A DNA stretch of 64,000 bases from Comamonas sp. SCN 65-56 (lineage in GTDB: Bacteria > Pseudomonadota > Gammaproteobacteria > Burkholderiales > Burkholderiaceae_C): contig NZ_MEDS01000011.1 in the NCBI RefSeq assembly GCF_001724135.1, positions 55,897-119,896 on the forward strand, in the 5' to 3' direction. This document shows, piece after piece, positions 46,951 to 56,642 of the stretch. The position numbers and the translations under genes were made by a program. The notes under the pieces are model-generated. The model worked only from the letters and a program-made list of their open reading frames with translations. It was not told where the DNA came from and ran no database searches. Positions within the stretch are counted from its first letter, which is position 1; each line of letters starts with the position of its first letter.

Positions 46951-47921
46951 GATGGCAATGCTTCTTCTTGCAGGATTTGCTGGATTTCAAGGGGGCTGAG
47001 CAGCCGGTCGGGAATCAGTTCGCCCGCCGTGACGTGGCCGACGCCAAGCAAGGCGGGCGGCTCTTCGCCATAAACGGCGACGGCAGGCAGATCAGGCCAA
47101 GGCCCGCGGCGACGCAGGCCGGAGAGAAAGCGGCCGGCGTCTTCGGCTTCAAGTGTGATGCGTTCATGTCCGGCGAGCAGCGCATCGACGGGCAGCAAAC
47201 GCTCCAGGCGCCCGGCCTCGGACAGGGCTTCGAGTTCGGGCAGCGTCACGCAATGCTCAAGGCCGATGCCGCCGGTTTCAACGCGGCGCAGCGCGATCAG
47301 GTGCGCACCGCAGCCAAGCCGCAGGCCGATGTCTTCGGCCAGCGTGCGGATGTAGGTGCCTTTGCTGCACAAAACTTCTATTTTGATAGCTGATTGCGCT
47401 TTACTGGCGGGCGCCAGAGCCACTTTCAGCTCAAATATTTCAATCTCGCGCGGTGCGCGCTCGACCTCGACACCCGCGCGCGCGTATTCGTACAGCGCCT
47501 TGCCGTCCTTCTTGAGCGCGCTGTGCATGGGCGGCACTTGCCGGATGCGCCCGGTGAATTCACGCGCCACGGCGGCGAGGCGCTCGGGCGCGAGCGCGGC
47601 CGGGTCCACCGGCGTGCACGTGAGGATGTCCCCCTCGGCGTCGCCCGTGCTCGTCGTCACGCCCAGGAGCGCCAGCGCCTCGTAGCGCTTGGGCGCATCA
47701 AGCTGCAAGGCGCTGAATTTGGTCGCCGCGCCAAAGCACAGCGGCAACACGCCAGTGGCCATGGGGTCGAGCGTGCCGGTATGTCCGGCCTTTTCAGCGC
47801 GCAGCAGCCACTTGGCCTTTTGCAGCGCCTGGTTGCTGGAAAGGCCCAGCGGTTTGTCCAGCAGCAGCACCCCATGCACCGGGCGCCGCTGCACCCGGGT
47901 ACTGGGAGCCGCTGGCATCAT
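46947..47921 (-). CDS. truB: tRNA pseudouridine(55) synthase
   Basis: It forms the T-loop pseudouridine at position 55 of tRNA. The 324-aa protein has [19 protein letters not shown], the catalytic region [17 protein letters not shown] (Asp nucleophile) and [19 protein letters not shown], with a C-terminal PUA-like region ending [10 protein letters not shown]. Bases 47376-47438 ([17 protein letters not shown] in the protein) match a family-1 repeat in frame, directly before the CSKGTYIR motif. It overlaps rbfA and typA by 4 bp each. Confidence 0.96.
47376..47438 (-). repeat. AT-rich palindromic repeat, family 1, copy F (inside truB)
   Basis: On the minus strand: TTTGAGCTGAAAGTGGCTC, TGGCGC, spacer, AAAGCGCAATCAGCTATCAA, AATAGAAG. 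This closely follows the family pattern and is open in the truB frame. Confidence 0.72.
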
Positions 47922-48289
47922 GCGTCCTCGTCGTCTTTGGAGCGCGAGGCGACGGCGCGCGCGATCAGCGAGTTCATGTCGGCCGCGCGCTCGCTGGTGC
48001 GGTCGTAGATGAAATGCAGCGTCGGCACGGTGTGAATCTGCAAACGCTTGAACAGGCCGTTGCGCAGGAAACCGGCCGATTGGTTCAGCGCCTCTTGCGA
48101 GGCCTCGCCATCACCCACCAGGATGCTGAAGTAGACCTTGGCATGCGCGTAGTCGGGTGTGACCTCCACCGCCTGCACCGTGACCATGCCGACGCGCGGA
48201 TCCTTCAGCCCGCGAATCAGCTCGGCCAGATCACGCTGGATCTGGTCGGCAATGCGCAAATCGCGATGAGGGCCGGAATGCTTTTTCAT
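47918..48289 (-). CDS. rbfA: 30S ribosome-binding factor RbfA
   Basis: A 123-aa KH-fold protein needed for 16S rRNA maturation. It shows [43 protein letters not shown] and [22 protein letters not shown], each characteristic of RbfA. It lies downstream of infB after an 85-bp spacer with a hairpin, and overlaps truB by 4 bp. Confidence 0.97.
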   Translation of the reverse strand: MKKHSGPHRDLRIADQIQRDLAELIRGLKDPRVGMVTVQAVEVTPDYAHAKVYFSILVGDGEASQEALNQSAGFLRNGLFKRLQIHTVPTLHFIYDRTSERAADMNSLIARAVASRSKDDEDA

Positions 48290-48307
48290 CTCTGGGGTTC
48301 AGCGTTC

Positions 48308-48349
48308 GGCGTTGAGCGTTGAGCGTGGCGCATCAAAACGCTCAACGCC
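48308..48349. repeat. Hairpin in the infB-rbfA spacer
   Basis: A perfect 13-bp inverted repeat (GGCGTTGAGCGTT at 48308-48320 and AACGCTCAACGCC at 48337-48349) with a 16-nt loop. Further AACGCTCAAC units flank it (to 48366). There is no T tract, so it is more likely a processing or stability element or a small repeat than a terminator. Confidence 0.65.
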
Positions 48350-48374
48350 AAACGCCCAACGCTCAACCTGCTTC

Positions 48375-51182
48375 TTACAGCGTGCGTGCCACTTCCTTGA
48401 CTTCGAAGAATTCGAGTTCGTCGCCTTCCTTGATGTCGGTGTAGTTGCGCAGCTTGATGCCGCACTCGAAGCCTTCCTTGACTTCCTTCACGTCGTCTTT
48501 GAAGCGGCGCACGGCCTCGACCTCGCCGGTGTAGATGACCACGTTCTCGCGCAGCAGGCGGAACTTGCAGTTGCGCGTGACCTGGCCCGAGGTGATGTAG
48601 GAGCCGGCAATCGTGCCGATCTTGGTCGCAACGAACACCGTGCGGATCTCGGCAGTGCCCAGCTGCTCCTCGCGCTGCTCGGGTGCGAGCATGCCGGACA
48701 TCGCCGCCTTCAGCTCATCGACCGCGTCGTAGATGATGTTGTAGTAGCGCAGATCGACGCCATTCATTTCGGCCGCCTTGCGCGCATTGGCATCGGCGCG
48801 TACGTTGAAGCCGATCACGATCGCCTTGGAGGCCACCGCCAGGTTCACGTCGCTTTCGCTGATGCCGCCCACACCGGCGTACACGAGCTGCACCTTGATC
48901 TCGTCGGTCGAGAGCTTGAGCAGCGATTGCGACAGCGCCTCCTGCGAGCCCTGCACATCGGCCTTGACGATGATGGGCAGGTGCTGCACGCCGCCCGCCT
49001 GCATGTCGGCGAAGACGTTCTCCAGCTTGGCCGCCTGTTGCTTGGCCAGCTTGGTGTTGCGGAACTTGCCCGCGCGATACGTCGCGATTTCGCGTGCACG
49101 GCGCTCGTCGCCCAGCACCATGAACTCGTCGCCCGCTTGCGGCACTTCCGAAAGGCCCTGGATTTCCACCGGGATCGATGGCCCGGCTTCCTTGCTCGCG
49201 CGGCCGGTCTCATCCACCATCGCGCGCACGCGGCCAAAGGTCTGGCCCGCGAGCACCACGTCGCCCACCTTGAGCGTGCCGGACTGCACCAGCACCGTGG
49301 CCACGGGGCCGCGGCCCTTGTCCAGTTGCGCCTCGATCACCAGGCCCTTGGCCATGGCATCGACGGGCGCCTTGAGCTCCAGCACCTCGGCCTGCAGCAA
49401 GACGTTTTCCAGCAAATCGTCGATGCCCATGCCGGTCTTGCTCGACACCGCGACAAAGGGGGCGTCGCCGCCGTATTCCTCGGGCACGACTTCCTGCGCA
49501 ACCAGCTCCTGCTTGACGCGATCGGGGTTGGCCTCGGGCTTGTCGGCCTTGGTGATCGCGACGACGATAGGCACCTTGGCGGCGCGCGCGTGCTTGATCG
49601 CTTCCTTGGTCTGGGGCATCACGCCGTCGTCGGCCGCCACCACCAGGATGACGATGTCGGTCGCCTGCGCGCCACGGGCACGCATCGCGGTGAAGGCCTC
49701 GTGGCCCGGGGTGTCGAGGAAGGTGACGATGCCGCGCGGCGTCTTCACGTGATACGCCCCGATGTGCTGCGTGATGCCGCCTGCCTCGCCCGGTGCGACC
49801 TTGGCGCGACGGATGTAGTCCAGCAGCGAGGTCTTGCCGTGGTCGACGTGGCCCATGACGGTGACCACGGGCGCGCGTGGCAGCGATTCAGCTTCGTGGC
49901 TGGAAACTTCCTCGGCGGTGAAGGCCTCGGGATCATCGAGCGCCGCGACGATGGCGGTGTGGCCCATTTCCTCGACGATGATCATCGCGGTGTCCTGGTC
50001 CAGCGGCTGGTTGATGGTGACCATCTGACCCATCTTCATCAGCACCTTGATGACCTCGGACGCCTTCACGGCCATCTTGTGCGCCAGCTCGGCGACGGTG
50101 ATGGTTTCGGGCACATGCACTTCGAGCGCGCGAAACTCCGCCGGCGCAGCCGACGAGGTGTGGCGCTCCTCGCGCCCGCCGCCCCGGCGCCCACCGCGCG
50201 CGCTGCCACCGGCGCGCCAGCGATTGGCACCCACGCCCCCGGACGAATCGCCGCGGGTTTTGAGCCCCTTCTTCTTGTCGCTATCGCCCGCCCAGCTCGA
50301 AGACAGCTTGGAAGACTTCACTTCCTTGCTGTTGGAAGGCGCGGCCGGCGCGGCCGTCTTGTGCAGGGTGCCTTTCTTGGCATCGCCCTTGGCGGCGTCC
50401 TTGTCCTTGGTGCCGCGCGCCTCTTCCGGCTTCTTGGCCACCAACACCTTCTTGGGTGCAGCCATCATGGCGCGGATGGCCTCGGCTTCCGCCATGGCCT
50501 TGCGGCGGCGTTCATCCTGGTCTTCGGCTCGATCGGCTTCTTCGGTGGCCTTGGCTTGCGCCTGCGCCTCGGCAGCCTTGCGCGCCTCTTCCTCGGCTGC
50601 CTGGCGTGCAGCCGCCTCTTCGGCAATCTCGCGCCTGGCTTCCTCGCTCAGTGCCGCTTCACGCGCCTTTTTTTCACGCTGTTCAGCCACGTAGGCTGCC
50701 GCGCGCTCTTCGGCTTCGCGTTCCTTGCGTTCACGCTCGGCTCGCGCAGACTCCAGCTCCGCTTCCTGGCGGCGCTTCAGTTCTTCCTGGCGCTGCGCTT
50801 CAGCCTCGCGACGTGCCTGCTCCTGGGCCTCGACGGCGGCCTGCGACTCCACGGGCTTCTCGGCAGGCGCATCGGGCGTGCCATCGCGCTTGACGAAGGT
50901 GCGCTTCTTGCGCACTTCCACCTGGATGGTGCGCGCCTTGCCAGTGGCATCCGATTGGCGAATCTCGCTCGTCGAACGCTTGACCAGCGTGATCTTGCGG
51001 CGCTCATCCACGGCCGTGCCATGGCTTGCCTGCAAGTGCGCCAGCAGCTGCTGCTTGTCCGCATCGCTCAGCGCATCGGCAGCCGATGTCTTGGCCACCC
51101 CGGCGGAGCGCAGCTGCGCCAGCAGGGTTTCAGGTGTCTTGTTGAGTTCGGCGGCGAACTCGGTGACGGTATTACTCGACAT
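48375..51182 (-). CDS. infB: Translation initiation factor IF-2
   Basis: The 935-aa GTPase places fMet-tRNA on the 30S subunit. An N-terminal IF2_N domain ([20 protein letters not shown]) is followed by a long Ala/Glu/Arg-rich charged linker (~90-250), a second IF2_N domain, G1 [17 protein letters not shown]3 DTPGHEAF and G4 TKADK, then domains II-IV ending in [20 protein letters not shown]. The start is ATG 51182, 23 bp after nusA; an upstream in-frame TTG/CTG region is not needed. Confidence 0.98.
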   Translation of the reverse strand: MSSNTVTEFAAELNKTPETLLAQLRSAGVAKTSAADALSDADKQQLLAHLQASHGTAVDERRKITLVKRSTSEIRQSDATGKARTIQVEVRKKRTFVKRDGTPDAPAEKPVESQAAVEAQEQARREAEAQRQEELKRRQEAELESARAERERKEREAEERAAAYVAEQREKKAREAALSEEARREIAEEAAARQAAEEEARKAAEAQAQAKATEEADRAEDQDERRRKAMAEAEAIRAMMAAPKKVLVAKKPEEARGTKDKDAAKGDAKKGTLHKTAAPAAPSNSKEVKSSKLSSSWAGDSDKKKGLKTRGDSSGGVGANRWRAGGSARGGRRGGGREERHTSSAAPAEFRALEVHVPETITVAELAHKMAVKASEVIKVLMKMGQMVTINQPLDQDTAMIIVEEMGHTAIVAALDDPEAFTAEEVSSHEAESLPRAPVVTVMGHVDHGKTSLLDYIRRAKVAPGEAGGITQHIGAYHVKTPRGIVTFLDTPGHEAFTAMRARGAQATDIVILVVAADDGVMPQTKEAIKHARAAKVPIVVAITKADKPEANPDRVKQELVAQEVVPEEYGGDAPFVAVSSKTGMGIDDLLENVLLQAEVLELKAPVDAMAKGLVIEAQLDKGRGPVATVLVQSGTLKVGDVVLAGQTFGRVRAMVDETGRASKEAGPSIPVEIQGLSEVPQAGDEFMVLGDERRAREIATYRAGKFRNTKLAKQQAAKLENVFADMQAGGVQHLPIIVKADVQGSQEALSQSLLKLSTDEIKVQLVYAGVGGISESDVNLAVASKAIVIGFNVRADANARKAAEMNGVDLRYYNIIYDAVDELKAAMSGMLAPEQREEQLGTAEIRTVFVATKIGTIAGSYITSGQVTRNCKFRLLRENVVIYTGEVEAVRRFKDDVKEVKEGFECGIKLRNYTDIKEGDELEFFEVKEVARTL

Positions 51183-51205
51183 ATGCAGTACGTTCCTCCC
51201 CGATC

Positions 51206-52693
51206 TCATTCATCGCCTGCGGCAAACCAGTGCTCGCGGGCTTTGAGGATCAAGGCCTTGGCTTCATCCTCGCTCTGGCCGGTGAGCTCCATCAGCTCAT
51301 GCACCGCCAGATCGGCCAGGTCATCGCGGGTTGTGATGCCGCCCGCCGCCAGCTTGACGATCAGATCGGCATTCAGGCCGGGCAACTCGCGCAGGTCTTC
51401 ATCGACCTTGCCCACCACCTGCTCGCGCACGATCTGCATCGTCAGCAAGGCGTCCTTGGCGCGGGTACGTAGTTCGTTGACGATCTCTTCGTCGAAACCC
51501 TCGATGTCCAGCATCTCCTGCAGCGGCACGTAAGCCACTTCCTCGAGGTTCTCGAAGCCTTCCTGAATCAGGATATCGGCGATGTCCTGGTCCACGTCGA
51601 GCTTTTCCATGAACAGCTGGCGTGCAACGCTGGTCTCGTCGGCTTCCTTCTGCGCCGATTCGGCCGCGTCCATGATGTTGATTTTCCAGCCTGTCAGATC
51701 GGATGCCAGACGCACGTTCTGCCCGCCGCGGCCGATGGCGATCGCCAGGTTTTCCTCGTCGACCACCACATCCATCGCATGCTTTTCTTCATCGACGACG
51801 ATGGATTGCACATTGGCCGGCGCCAGCGCGCCGATGACGAACTGCGCCGGGTCTTCACTCCAGAGCACGATGTCCACGCGCTCGCCGGCCAGCTCGTTGG
51901 TGACGGCGTTCACGCGCGTGCCACGCACGCCGACGCAGGTGCCGATGGGGTCGACCCGCTTGTCGTGCGAGAGCACGGCGATCTTGGCGCGGCTGCCGGC
52001 ATCGCGCGCGCAGCTCTTGATCTCGAGCAGCCCCTGTTCGATCTCTGGCACCTCACCCCGAAACAGCTCGATCATGAACTCGGGCGCCGAGCGCGACAGC
52101 AGGATGGGCGCGCCGCGCAGCGTCAGGTCAACTTCCATGATCATGGCGCGCACCCGGTCGCCGCTGCGCAGGTTTTCCTTGGGGATCATCTCGCTGCGAC
52201 GCAGACGCCCTTCGACGCGCCCGCTCTCGACGATGATGTCGCCCTTGTCCATGCGCTTGACGGTGCCGGTGAAGATCTTCTCACCTCGGCTCATGAAGTC
52301 ATTGAGCAGGGTTTCGCGCTCGGCGTCACGGATTTTCTGCAGGATCACCTGCTTGGCCGCCATCGCGCCAATGCGACCGATCGGCACGGATTCGACCGGC
52401 TCCTCGATGTACTCACCCACCTGAACGCCGGGCACGCGCTCCTGGGCATCCATCAGCATTTCCTCGGCATCGGGGTTCTGCAGACCCGCATCATCCGGCA
52501 CCACCAGCCAACGGCGGAAGGTTTCGTGCTCGCCGGTCTCGGGGTCGATGGCCACGCGAATATCCACATCGCCCTGGTAGAGCTTCTTCGTGGCCTGGGC
52601 GAGTGCCGATTCCACAGCCCCCATCACCACATCGTGTTCCACGCTCTTCTCACGTGAAATCGCCTCGATGAGCATCAACAACTCGCGATTCAT
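51206..52693 (-). CDS. nusA: Transcription termination/antitermination factor NusA
   Basis: A 495-aa RNA polymerase-binding factor that promotes pausing and intrinsic termination. An N-terminal domain ([20 protein letters not shown]), an S1 domain (~135-200), and KH1/KH2 domains ([38 protein letters not shown]) are followed by two C-terminal acidic helical repeats (~360-490) as in proteobacteria. The start is ATG 52693. It is second in the rimP operon, whose leader carries a terminator that NusA could act on. Confidence 0.98.
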   Translation of the reverse strand: MNRELLMLIEAISREKSVEHDVVMGAVESALAQATKKLYQGDVDIRVAIDPETGEHETFRRWLVVPDDAGLQNPDAEEMLMDAQERVPGVQVGEYIEEPVESVPIGRIGAMAAKQVILQKIRDAERETLLNDFMSRGEKIFTGTVKRMDKGDIIVESGRVEGRLRRSEMIPKENLRSGDRVRAMIMEVDLTLRGAPILLSRSAPEFMIELFRGEVPEIEQGLLEIKSCARDAGSRAKIAVLSHDKRVDPIGTCVGVRGTRVNAVTNELAGERVDIVLWSEDPAQFVIGALAPANVQSIVVDEEKHAMDVVVDEENLAIAIGRGGQNVRLASDLTGWKINIMDAAESAQKEADETSVARQLFMEKLDVDQDIADILIQEGFENLEEVAYVPLQEMLDIEGFDEEIVNELRTRAKDALLTMQIVREQVVGKVDEDLRELPGLNADLIVKLAAGGITTRDDLADLAVHELMELTGQSEDEAKALILKAREHWFAAGDE

Positions 52694-52764
52694 GCCTCGC
52701 ACTCCTGTTTCCAAATGTCGGTAGGCAGCCTCTGCGGACGGCCGCCCTGTCGTGTTTCTGTCGC

Positions 52765-53334
52765 TCAGTCTTGCGGCGACGCCTTGGCGCCGCGCCCCTT
52801 GAAATTCACCACTGGCGCGAGCCTGGCTTCGCGCAGCTCATCCCACACAAAGCCCAGCACCTGAACGGGTGCGCTCTCGCGCTTCTTGCTGATGCGCTGC
52901 CCCGGTTTGGCAGCGGGCGCATCACTCCAGCTGATCTGCCAGTTGCCGGCATTGCCGCGTGCCAGCTGACCTCTGAATTTCTTGCGATTGACCGCCACCT
53001 GACCCTGAGCCGCAGCGCCCAATGGCGCCTTGAGCGTGACGTCGATGATCTCGCCAGCAAAGCGCTCAAGATCGGTTTCATGACGCAGGAGCCGGTCTAT
53101 GCCGGGTGACGAGACTTCCAGGCGCTTGTAATCCACCCCTTCCACCTCCAGCGCAAACTGCAGCTGGCGTGTCACCACCTCGCAGTCGTCCACGGTGATG
53201 AAGCGCTGCGCCTGCTCGGGCTCCCAGTGCGTATCGATGGTGACGCGCAGCACGCCGCCCGCGGAGTGTTCTATCTCCACGAGTTCAAAACCCAAGCCTT
53301 CTACCGTCTGCTGGACGACCTGCTGCAATGCCAC
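52765..53334 (-). CDS. rimP: Ribosome maturation factor RimP
   Basis: A 189-aa factor for 30S assembly, first gene of the nusA-infB operon. It has [46 protein letters not shown], the family signature [13 protein letters not shown] and an Sm-like C-terminal domain. The start chosen is GTG 53334 because AGGAG lies 11 nt upstream and the family begins at this point; a TTG at 53379 would add 15 atypical residues. Confidence 0.95.
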   Translation of the reverse strand: MALQQVVQQTVEGLGFELVEIEHSAGGVLRVTIDTHWEPEQAQRFITVDDCEVVTRQLQFALEVEGVDYKRLEVSSPGIDRLLRHETDLERFAGEIIDVTLKAPLGAAAQGQVAVNRKKFRGQLARGNAGNWQISWSDAPAAKPGQRISKKRESAPVQVLGFVWDELREARLAPVVNFKGRGAKASPQD

Positions 53335-53392
53335 TGCTGTCTGCGCTCCTGGGGACGGCGCGCTGCGCCGCCCGGTCAAAAGTCAAACGACC

Positions 53393-53432
53393 AAAAAAAA
53401 CGGGCGGTGAAAACCCGCCCGTTTTGGTCGTG
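53393..53432 (-). terminator. Intrinsic terminator hairpin in the rimP-nusA leader (candidate attenuator)
   Basis: On the minus strand CGGGCGG-GTTTTCA-CCGCCCG is followed by eight T residues; an outer GACCAAAA/TTTTGGTC pairing can extend the stem. It lies between a good promoter (-10 at 53441-53446) and the rimP start at 53334. It would also stop readthrough from the thioredoxin gene. Confidence 0.85.
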
Positions 53433-53433
53433 A

Positions 53434-53469
53434 AGCTCGTATTGTAGTGAAAAAAACGTCCGTTTTCAA
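53434..53469 (-). promoter_or_regulatory. Sigma-70 promoter of the rimP-nusA-infB operon
   Basis: On the minus strand TTGAAA (53469-53464), exactly 17 bp, TACAAT (53446-53441), with a predicted transcription start near 53434. This is the best promoter match between the thioredoxin gene and rimP. Confidence 0.7.
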
Positions 53470-53500
53470 TAGCTTCGATCGGCTGGAGGTCCGGCAGCAC

Positions 53501-53860
53501 TCACCCGCGGCTCTGGATGACCGCCTTGAGCGCTGCCAGCGCCAGAGAATCGTCCAGCGCCACGCCATCGCCCGAGGTCAAACCCGCCAGCAGGCGCGCC
53601 AGCACCTGCGCGCGTGGCTGTACAGGCCCGAGGAAACGCACCTCGTCGGCGTCGCCGATCAGCAGGGTGGGGAATGTTTCTATTTCAAGCTCGCCCACCA
53701 GCGCTTCTTCATCTTCCACATCGACCCAGGCAAAGCGGATGTGCGGCCAATCGGTCGCAAGAGATTCGAATTCCGGGCGCAGGGCGCGGCAGACATTGCA
53801 CCACTCGGCACACAGGCAGAGCATCCACCAAGATTTTTTATCGCTGTTCAGGGATGGCAT
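53501..53860 (-). CDS. Thioredoxin family protein
   Basis: A 119-aa thioredoxin-fold protein with the active-site pattern CAEWCNVC (the redox pair is WCNVC, ~residues 20-23), FAWVDVEDEEALVGELEIETF and the cis-Pro FPTLLIGD. There is no signal peptide, so it is cytoplasmic. The unusual CNVC dipeptide differs from classical CGPC. It lies 7 bp after the triheme cytochrome gene on the same strand, suggesting a link to cytochrome maturation or redox, though this is only context. Confidence 0.85.
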   Translation of the reverse strand: MPSLNSDKKSWWMLCLCAEWCNVCRALRPEFESLATDWPHIRFAWVDVEDEEALVGELEIETFPTLLIGDADEVRFLGPVQPRAQVLARLLAGLTSGDGVALDDSLALAALKAVIQSRG

Positions 53861-53867
53861 ACGGGGC

Positions 53868-55157
53868 TCACGAACCGGAGCGCTCACGCGCACGGTGAAC
53901 ACTGACGATATCGACGGGCGGCGCTCCATTGCCCCAGGCCTCGCGGATAAAGGACAGGACGTCCGCCACATCGTCGTCGGACAGACTCTGGCGAAATGGT
54001 GGCATGCCGTAGGGCTGGGGATTGCCCGCCGTCGCTGGAAGATAGCCGCCATGCAGCACGATCTGCACCAGATTCAAGGGTTCAGCCATGCGCACCGCGC
54101 GGTTGCCGGCCAGCGCCGGGAAGGCGCCCGGCTTGCCTTCGCCTTCGTCGCCGTGGCATTGGGCACACTGGTCGTGGTAGATCTCGTGGCCGCGCTCCAG
54201 TACTCCAGCGGGGGGCGGCTTGCCATGCGCCGCGGCCTCCTCCACCTGCGGCAACTGGCGCAACCAGGCCGCCATCGCACGCGCATCGTCCGCCGTCAGG
54301 TACTGAAGGCTGCTGAACACCACTTCGGCCATGGGCCCCGACACGCCGGCGGACGCCGAAACGCCGCGGGTCAGCAGTGCCGCGATGTCATCCACGGCCC
54401 ATCGGGAAACACCCGCTTGTGCAGTCGACGTGAGTGAAGGCGCCCACCAGGCATTGCCCTCCACAAGCCCGCCGCCCAATGGGGCATCGCTGCGCAGCCC
54501 GCCCAGCGCGTTGCGCGGGGTATGACAGCTGGCGCAGTGGCCCAGGCCTTGCACCAGGTAGGCACCGCGCGTGAGCTCGGGGCTCGCCTGCTGCACCACC
54601 GCACAACGGCCCGGGCGGAAGTACAGCGCTCGCCAGACGGCAAGCGCCGCCTGCGTGCTGTAGGGAAAGCCCAGTTGATGGGCCGCAGCTTCCTGCCGCA
54701 CCGGCGCGAGTGAGCGCAGATAGCTGAAGATGGCGTCCGCGTCCTCGCGCGTCACATGGGTGTATTCGGTATAGGGGAATGCCGGATACAGCAGCCGCCC
54801 ATCACGCGAGCGACCGTTGTGCAGCGCGCGCCAGAACTCATCCGGCGTCCAGTGTCCCAGTCCGGTGGCGTCATCGGGGGTGAGATTGCTCGAATACACC
54901 GCACCAAACGGGGTCTGGATGGCACGCCCGCCAGCGTAGTCGGCGCCGCCCGGCTGGGTGTGGCACGACGCGCAGTCGCCGATGCGAGCCAGGTAGGCCC
55001 CGCGTGCGATCACTTCTGGCGACGCAGCAACCGGTCTGCCCGATCCCAAAGGGGCTTCGCCGATCCGGTTCAACGCCCACACCGCGTACACGGCGGCGAC
55101 CACAAGCGCGGCCACGGCAAGGGCAAGGGCGGCCAGCCAGTCAATCCGCCGTTTCAT
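53868..55157 (-). CDS. Membrane-anchored triheme cytochrome c
   Basis: A 429-aa cytochrome with an N-terminal helix at residues ~8-28 that may stay as an anchor. There are three c-type heme sites: CASCH (~62), CASCH (~209) and CAQCH (~337), each in a mono-heme cytochrome fold with later Met ligands (for example YGMPPFRQSLSD). The layout matches cytochrome subunits of periplasmic alcohol, aldehyde or gluconate dehydrogenases. No large dehydrogenase subunit is adjacent. It overlaps the upstream diheme cytochrome gene by 4 bp and should act in the periplasm as an electron carrier. Confidence 0.9.
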   Translation of the reverse strand: MKRRIDWLAALALAVAALVVAAVYAVWALNRIGEAPLGSGRPVAASPEVIARGAYLARIGDCASCHTQPGGADYAGGRAIQTPFGAVYSSNLTPDDATGLGHWTPDEFWRALHNGRSRDGRLLYPAFPYTEYTHVTREDADAIFSYLRSLAPVRQEAAAHQLGFPYSTQAALAVWRALYFRPGRCAVVQQASPELTRGAYLVQGLGHCASCHTPRNALGGLRSDAPLGGGLVEGNAWWAPSLTSTAQAGVSRWAVDDIAALLTRGVSASAGVSGPMAEVVFSSLQYLTADDARAMAAWLRQLPQVEEAAAHGKPPPAGVLERGHEIYHDQCAQCHGDEGEGKPGAFPALAGNRAVRMAEPLNLVQIVLHGGYLPATAGNPQPYGMPPFRQSLSDDDVADVLSFIREAWGNGAPPVDIVSVHRARERSGS

Positions 55158-55882
55158 CGTCGACCTCCACGCCCGTCTTCAGGCAACTGCGCCTGCAAGC
55201 TGCCGCAGCGTAGCGGCAATGCCTGCGGCGCATGGGCGGCCGCCTTGCCGTCGCCCGGCACGGCCTGCGCGGAGAGCCAGGCGGCGACCGCCTGCACATC
55301 GTCCAGCGACAGATGCCTGGCGACCTGCGCCATGCAATCGGGCGCCTGTGCATGGCGCTGGCCGGTTCGCCAGGCACCCAACTGGCTGCTGAGGTAGTCA
55401 CGCGACAGACCCAGCAGACTGGGGATGAACGGCTCGGCGCCCGTCAGTTGCTGCCCGTGGCACTGCTGGCACGCCGGCACGTCACGCGTTGCATCGCCGT
55501 GGCGAACGAGTGCCTCCCCGCGCTCGAGCACGGTTTGCGGTGCTGTTGCAGGTGCAGGTGCGGCATAGGGCAGTTGCAGCTCGGAAAAATGACGGGCCAT
55601 GGCGTACAGATATCCGTCCGTCAGGTGCGTGAGCAAATACGCCATCGGGAGATAACTGCGTCGCCCTTCACGGAAATTGCGCAACTGGTTGTAGAGATAG
55701 CCTGCAGGTTTGCCAGCGATGCGCGGGAAATAGCCATCGGGCGTGGCGCGCCCCTCGTCCCCATGGCATGCGGTGCACGGCAAAACCCGGTCTGTCATCG
55801 GATCGTGCGAAGTGCCCTGGGCCCAAACCGCACCCATGCAGCACAGGCACGCCAGCAGCGCGCTGCGAATGATGGAGCGCAT
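55154..55882 (-). CDS. Diheme cytochrome c (c4-like)
   Basis: A 242-aa exported protein: signal peptide residues ~1-22 (LLACLCCMGAVWAQG), two heme-binding motifs CTACH (~36) and CQQCH (~137), each followed by PxIAGK or PSLLGLS-type segments typical of cytochrome c4 halves. The start is ATG 55882, only 4 bp after the SDR gene ends. It overlaps the triheme gene. It probably passes electrons between the quinol pool or a dehydrogenase and a terminal oxidase. Confidence 0.88.
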   Translation of the reverse strand: MRSIIRSALLACLCCMGAVWAQGTSHDPMTDRVLPCTACHGDEGRATPDGYFPRIAGKPAGYLYNQLRNFREGRRSYLPMAYLLTHLTDGYLYAMARHFSELQLPYAAPAPATAPQTVLERGEALVRHGDATRDVPACQQCHGQQLTGAEPFIPSLLGLSRDYLSSQLGAWRTGQRHAQAPDCMAQVARHLSLDDVQAVAAWLSAQAVPGDGKAAAHAPQALPLRCGSLQAQLPEDGRGGRR

Positions 55883-55886
55883 GCCT

Positions 55887-56642
55887 CTAGCCCCGGCCCA
55901 CAAACGGCATCTTGGTCGCCATGACGGTGTGAAACAGCACATTGGCCGACAGCGGCAAATTGGCCATGTACAGCACGGATTGCCCGACGATGTCCACATC
56001 CATCAGCGGCTCTTCGGCCACCGCGCCATGCGCCTGCATCACGCCCTGGGTGAGCCGATGCGCCAGCGGCGTATCGGCATTGCCGACGTCGATCTGGCCG
56101 ACGGCAATATCGAAGTGGCGTCCATCCAGCGACGCTGCCTTGGTCATGCCCGAAACCGCGTGCTTGGTCGCCGTGTAGACAATGGAATTGGGGCGCGGTA
56201 CGTGGGCCGAGATCGAACCGTTGTTGATGATGCGCCCGCCACGTGGCATTTGCGCCTTCATTACGCGAAAGGCGTTTTGAATGCAATAGAACATGCCGTT
56301 GAGATTGACATCCACCACCGCTTTCCACTGCTCGACCGACAGTTCATCCAGCGGGATGGCAGGCGCGCCATTGCCCGCGTTGTTGAAGAGCAGATCCACA
56401 CGGCCAAAGCGTCCCACGGTGGAATCGAACAAATGGCGCACGGCTTCAGCGTCCGTCACGTCCGTGGGCATCACGAGGGCCTGACCGCTACCGGCCCACG
56501 TTCCCGCCACTTCCTGCAGCGGCTGCGCCCGCCTGCCGGCAAGCGCAACCGTCCAGCCGTCGCGCAGCAGGGCCAGCGCGGCTGCGCGGCCAATGCCTGA
56601 GCCAGCACCCGTCACAATGGCTATTCGTTGATTGATATTCAT
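55887..56642 (-). CDS. Short-chain dehydrogenase/reductase
   Basis: A 251-aa classical SDR. The cofactor motif is [17 protein letters not shown] (TGxxxGxG, residues ~9-25). [10 protein letters not shown] (NNAG) and the catalytic Ser of NGSISAH follow, with [10 protein letters not shown] providing Tyr and Lys. AGRRAQ after beta-2 suggests NADP(H) use. The substrate is unknown. Its ATG overlaps the rnr stop (ATGA) and the diheme cytochrome gene follows after 4 bp, so it sits inside an rnr-SDR-cytochrome transcription unit. Confidence 0.92.
   Translation of the reverse strand: MNINQRIAIVTGAGSGIGRAAALALLRDGWTVALAGRRAQPLQEVAGTWAGSGQALVMPTDVTDAEAVRHLFDSTVGRFGRVDLLFNNAGNGAPAIPLDELSVEQWKAVVDVNLNGMFYCIQNAFRVMKAQMPRGGRIINNGSISAHVPRPNSIVYTATKHAVSGMTKAASLDGRHFDIAVGQIDVGNADTPLAHRLTQGVMQAHGAVAEEPLMDVDIVGQSVLYMANLPLSANVLFHTVMATKMPFVGRG

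Noticed and set aside
48312..51533. A 1073-codon open frame on the plus strand antisense to infB
   Set aside because: It mirrors the GC-rich codon pattern of infB, has no known domain and no start signal; infB on the minus strand is certain.
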